A DNA stretch of 44,295 bases from an uncultured Clostridia bacterium (GTDB lineage: Bacteria > Bacillota > Clostridia > Saccharofermentanales > Saccharofermentanaceae): NCBI GenBank assembly GCA_947303255.1, contig CAMYXL010000020.1, positions 1 to 44,295 on the forward strand, written 5' to 3'. The notes below the pieces were generated by a model. That model saw only the letters and a program-made list of their open reading frames with translations, was not told where the DNA came from and did not search any database. Within the stretch, counting starts at the first letter, position 1, and each line of letters starts with the position of its first letter. Below, in pieces: positions 41,656-44,295 of the stretch. The position numbers and the translations under genes were made by a program.

Positions 41656-43602
41656 ATGAGAATGAGACGTTTCTTAGCTGTCTTTTTGACAGTGATTATT
41701 TTCGTTACGGGAATCCTTATTATTCCAAAACAAAAAGCCCTTGCGTATTCTGATGAGGAAGCATACTGGAGATCTTTTTCGACAGATTATTACTATAACC
41801 AACTCACCGGAAGAGAAAAAGAACTTTACGATCGACTTGATAAAGCTTGCATGGATTTTCTCCTGGACAAGACCGAAGCTCACAAGGATGAATTCGGTTC
41901 CATGTATGAGATCGTAGTGGATATCACAGGTCTTAAGATCAGCTATAGAAACACATCAAATCCTGACTCGGATGTCTATCTCGCATCATCTGTATTTGAT
42001 GTCTTTTTCGAGAGCAATCCGCAGTATTTTTTCCTTACGACTTATATTGATTTCATGTATGCCGATGATTACTACAGGGAGATGAGACTGATGATCTTCC
42101 AGAAGTTTTCCGACAGGGACACGTGGAAGCAGGAGAAGGCCAAGGTCAGAAATGCCCTGGACGAATACTTAAGCTATGTTCCTTCAGATGCCAAGCCTGA
42201 AGAAGCGGAAAAGATCATCCACGATAAGATCTGCGAGAATCTTCAGTACACCTATTCTATCGGTATAGGCGGTGACCAGTCGATATATGAGGCTTTGACC
42301 AAAAAGTCGACGATATGCTCGGGTTACGCCCTTCTTTTTGAGGCTTTGATGAACAGGCTCGGTCATAACTGCATCTGCTGTTCAGGCCCGGACCACAGGT
42401 GGAATCTCATTGAGCTTCACGGCATCTGGTATCTGGTAGATGTCACCAACGATGACCACAACAATTCGCTTAAGTGGTACAACTGTTCCTCAGAAAACTA
42501 CTTCACAAAGCCGAATCTGTATCATGAGAACCTTGTTCCCAAGGCTCCTTATGACGCCCTGGATCAGGACCGCTATGTTTATATTTCAGGGTATATCGAA
42601 AAAGACGGAAATCTCTACTTCATAGCCAACGATATTAACGACGCAAACGGGCTGCAGGTTATCCTGGTAAGCGGCATCGCTGACACTATTCCTTCTGTTG
42701 TTACACATAACGGAAAAACATATAAGGTCGAGACAAATGATGCATCTGTCATAACGGATAAAAAAGAAGATATCTCAACTGACACTCCGACTACGACTGA
42801 GGCTCCGGTAAACGATCCTTCAGCAACACCGACACAGGTTCCTGTTACGTCATCTTCTGAAGGCGGATCTTTCGAGGACTTCGTTGAGCGCTTATATACC
42901 GTTGCACTTAACCGTGCTTCCGAAGCCTCAGGAAAAGAGTTTTGGTGTACGCATGTTGGAAATGGTGATCTGAATGGCGCACAATGCGCTAATGAATTTC
43001 TGTTGAGCAAAGAGTTCAAGGATAGGAATCTAAATAATGAAGAATTCTTAAAAGTGCTTTATAAAACATTCTTCGACAGGGATGCTGATAATGATCCTGA
43101 TGGTTTCAACTTCTGGATGAACTGTCTTAAGACACAGGGAAGAGATTCCGTTGTTGATTGTTTTATCAACTCTGAAGAGTGGTGTAACGTATGTGCTTCC
43201 TACGGCGTTAAGTCGGGAGCCACAAGAGCAAAGGCAACCATTGCTTCAAAGAACGCTACAGATTTTGCTACAAGACTTTATACATGCTGTCTTGGAAGAG
43301 ATGCTGAGACTGAAGGTCTCAACTTCTGGAGTCTTGGTCTCACCAATCTCGAACTTACCGGCAAGCAGGCAGCTCATGAGTTTTTCTTCAGTCAGGAGTT
43401 CAACGATCACGATTTTGATAACAAGGAACTTCTGACGAGAATGTACAGAACATTCATGGGTCGTGAACCTGATACGGATGGCATGAATTTTTGGCTCGAC
43501 AACATGAAGAACGGAATGACAAAAGAAGACGTCTTCAATGAGTTCGTTAAGTCAAAAGAGTTCACGGAGATCTGCCAAAGTTACGCGATCGACAGAGGAT
43601 AA
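41656..43602 (+). CDS. Secreted transglutaminase-like protein with DUF4214 units
   Basis: The ATG at 41656 lies 7 bases after GGGAGA; an ATG at 41641 is in frame but contains that site. The 648-residue protein has a signal peptide (hydrophobic core about 6-22). Residues about 185-290 form a transglutaminase-like core with the catalytic set C221 (S-T-I-C-S-G-Y), H247 (D-H-R-W-N) and D262 (L-V-D-V-T). A small beta domain, a Thr/Pro linker (about 370-400) and two DUF4214 units (about 403-648) follow. Bacterial members are often peptidases or amide-bond-processing enzymes of the wall rather than cross-linkers. It sits alone between two terminators, beside sugar-uptake genes. The C-terminus lacks the ARILP(Y/C) tail of the other three DUF4214 proteins. 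Confidence 0.87.
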   Translation: MRMRRFLAVFLTVIIFVTGILIIPKQKALAYSDEEAYWRSFSTDYYYNQLTGREKELYDRLDKACMDFLLDKTEAHKDEFGSMYEIVVDITGLKISYRNTSNPDSDVYLASSVFDVFFESNPQYFFLTTYIDFMYADDYYREMRLMIFQKFSDRDTWKQEKAKVRNALDEYLSYVPSDAKPEEAEKIIHDKICENLQYTYSIGIGGDQSIYEALTKKSTICSGYALLFEALMNRLGHNCICCSGPDHRWNLIELHGIWYLVDVTNDDHNNSLKWYNCSSENYFTKPNLYHENLVPKAPYDALDQDRYVYISGYIEKDGNLYFIANDINDANGLQVILVSGIADTIPSVVTHNGKTYKVETNDASVITDKKEDISTDTPTTTEAPVNDPSATPTQVPVTSSSEGGSFEDFVERLYTVALNRASEASGKEFWCTHVGNGDLNGAQCANEFLLSKEFKDRNLNNEEFLKVLYKTFFDRDADNDPDGFNFWMNCLKTQGRDSVVDCFINSEEWCNVCASYGVKSGATRAKATIASKNATDFATRLYTCCLGRDAETEGLNFWSLGLTNLELTGKQAAHEFFFSQEFNDHDFDNKELLTRMYRTFMGREPDTDGMNFWLDNMKNGMTKEDVFNEFVKSKEFTEICQSYAIDRG

Positions 43603-43620
43603 GGCGAAAAGCCCATAACA

Positions 43621-43655
43621 AGCGGTGTTGCGGCATGTACGCAATACCGCTTTTT
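43621..43655 (+). terminator. Rho-independent terminator
   Basis: AGCGGTGTTGCG pairs with CGCAATACCGCT (12 bp, one G-U) around a short loop, followed by five T residues, 19 bases after the transglutaminase-like gene. Confidence 0.9.
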
Positions 43656-43706
43656 CGAGCAGGAAAAGAAGAAAAGGAAAGTACCGCGAAACGTTTTGTT
43701 AATTTT

Positions 43707-43734
43707 TTGAAACGGGGCTTAAATGGGTTAAAAT
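43707..43734 (+). promoter_or_regulatory. Promoter of cellobiose phosphorylase
   Basis: TTGAAA (43707-43712) and TAAAAT (43729-43734) have a 16-bp spacer, 56 bases before the ATG. The ribosome site TGGAGG (about 43776-43781) is well placed. Confidence 0.55.
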
Positions 43735-43789
43735 TGAGTGCTTTATAGTGTAAAATAAAGGTTACATAAATCATATGGAGGCAAATATT

Positions 43790-44295
43790 ATGCAATTTGG
43801 TCATTTCGACGACGCAAGAAAGGAATACGTGATCAATACCCCAAGAACACCATATCCATGGATCAACTACTTGGGAAATCAGGGCTTTTTCTCGCTCATC
43901 TCTAATACGGCAGGCGGTTACAGCTTCTACAAGGACGCACGCTTGAGAAGAATTACCCGTTACCGCTACAATAACGTTCCGATCGACATGGGCGGACGCT
44001 ATTTCTATATCAACGACAACGGTACAGTTTGGAATCCGGGCTGGTCACCGGTCAAGACAGAACTCGATTCATACGAGTGCCGTCACGGTATGGGTTATAC
44101 CGTGATCACAGGTAAGAAGAATGACCTTAAGGCTGAGGTTACATTCTTCGTTCCGCAGAACTATGACGGTGAGGTTCAGCAGGTAGTTCTCACAAACGAG
44201 GGCAGCGCTTCCAAGGACTTCGCTATCTTCTCTCTCGCAGAGTGGTGTCTCTGGGATGCTCAGGACGACTGCACCAACTTCCAGAGAAACTTCTC
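43790..44295 (+). CDS. cbp: Cellobiose phosphorylase, GH94 (3' partial)
   Basis: About 168 N-terminal residues are visible. They show [51 protein letters not shown] and E-C-R-H-G-x-G-Y-T. These are hallmarks of the beta-sandwich domain of GH94 cellobiose phosphorylases and closely match the Clostridium thermocellum enzyme as I recall it. The cytoplasmic enzyme splits cellobiose with phosphate to glucose-1-phosphate and glucose, saving ATP. The catalytic (alpha/alpha)6 barrel lies beyond the window. It has its own promoter, and its closeness to the importer at 36508-41558 supports a beta-glucan disaccharide as imported substrate. Confidence 0.95.
   Translation, partial: MQFGHFDDARKEYVINTPRTPYPWINYLGNQGFFSLISNTAGGYSFYKDARLRRITRYRYNNVPIDMGGRYFYINDNGTVWNPGWSPVKTELDSYECRHGMGYTVITGKKNDLKAEVTFFVPQNYDGEVQQVVLTNEGSASKDFAIFSLAEWCLWDAQDDCTNFQRNF

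Overview
The window reads as chromosome of an anaerobic, Gram-positive, plant-fibre-degrading member of the Clostridia (rumen- or gut-type). The evidence is the lipoprotein-anchored sugar importers without their own ATPase, the Ser/Thr/Pro-rich secreted proteins, clear AGGAGG-type ribosome binding sites, and a cellobiose phosphorylase at the right edge whose N-terminus closely resembles the Clostridium thermocellum enzyme. Genus cannot be fixed by eye. Nearly everything is on the + strand; one HAD phosphatase is reversed.

Region 1 (1-11876) holds three tandem genes for large exported proteins that all end in two DUF4214-type helical units: a 5'-truncated Ig-repeat protein, a CAP-domain protein, and a 2179-residue protein with a CAP domain and 21 beta-repeats. 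Region 2 (12015-22447) is a tightly packed glycan operon. It encodes GDP-D-rhamnose synthesis (Gmd, Rmd), a Wzm/Wzt ABC exporter whose ATPase carries a Wzt-type C-terminal domain, four GT4 glycosyltransferases, a coiled-coil methyltransferase, and two small proteins sharing that methyltransferase's amphipathic/coiled-coil module. GDP-mannose for this pathway is probably supplied by the mannose-1-phosphate guanylyltransferase at 24338. Between them lie a repeat-rich intergenic region, an AT-rich PD-(D/E)XK nuclease-like gene and the HAD gene.

Region 3 (25421-36187) starts with a structured leader, then a five-gene set: a two-domain solute-binding lipoprotein, MalF- and MalG-type permeases, an HlyD-type adaptor with a Pro/Thr-rich insert at its hairpin tip, and a two-TM protein with a MacB-type periplasmic core but no FtsX helical bundle. 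No ATPase is encoded. After a terminator come three lipoproteins, two of them paralogues. Region 4 (36188-44295) is a second, probably highly expressed importer (binding protein, a MalF with about 500 extra extracytoplasmic residues, MalG), then a transglutaminase-like/DUF4214 protein and the start of cellobiose phosphorylase, suggesting cellobiose or cellodextrin uptake.

Together the window looks devoted to the cell surface: a D-rhamnose-containing polysaccharide is made and exported, DUF4214 proteins may associate with it (inference), and unusual importers bring in plant oligosaccharides. The most novel-looking items are the coiled-coil module triplet in the glycan operon, the importer/HlyD/MacB-core hybrid, and the MalF with a giant insertion.
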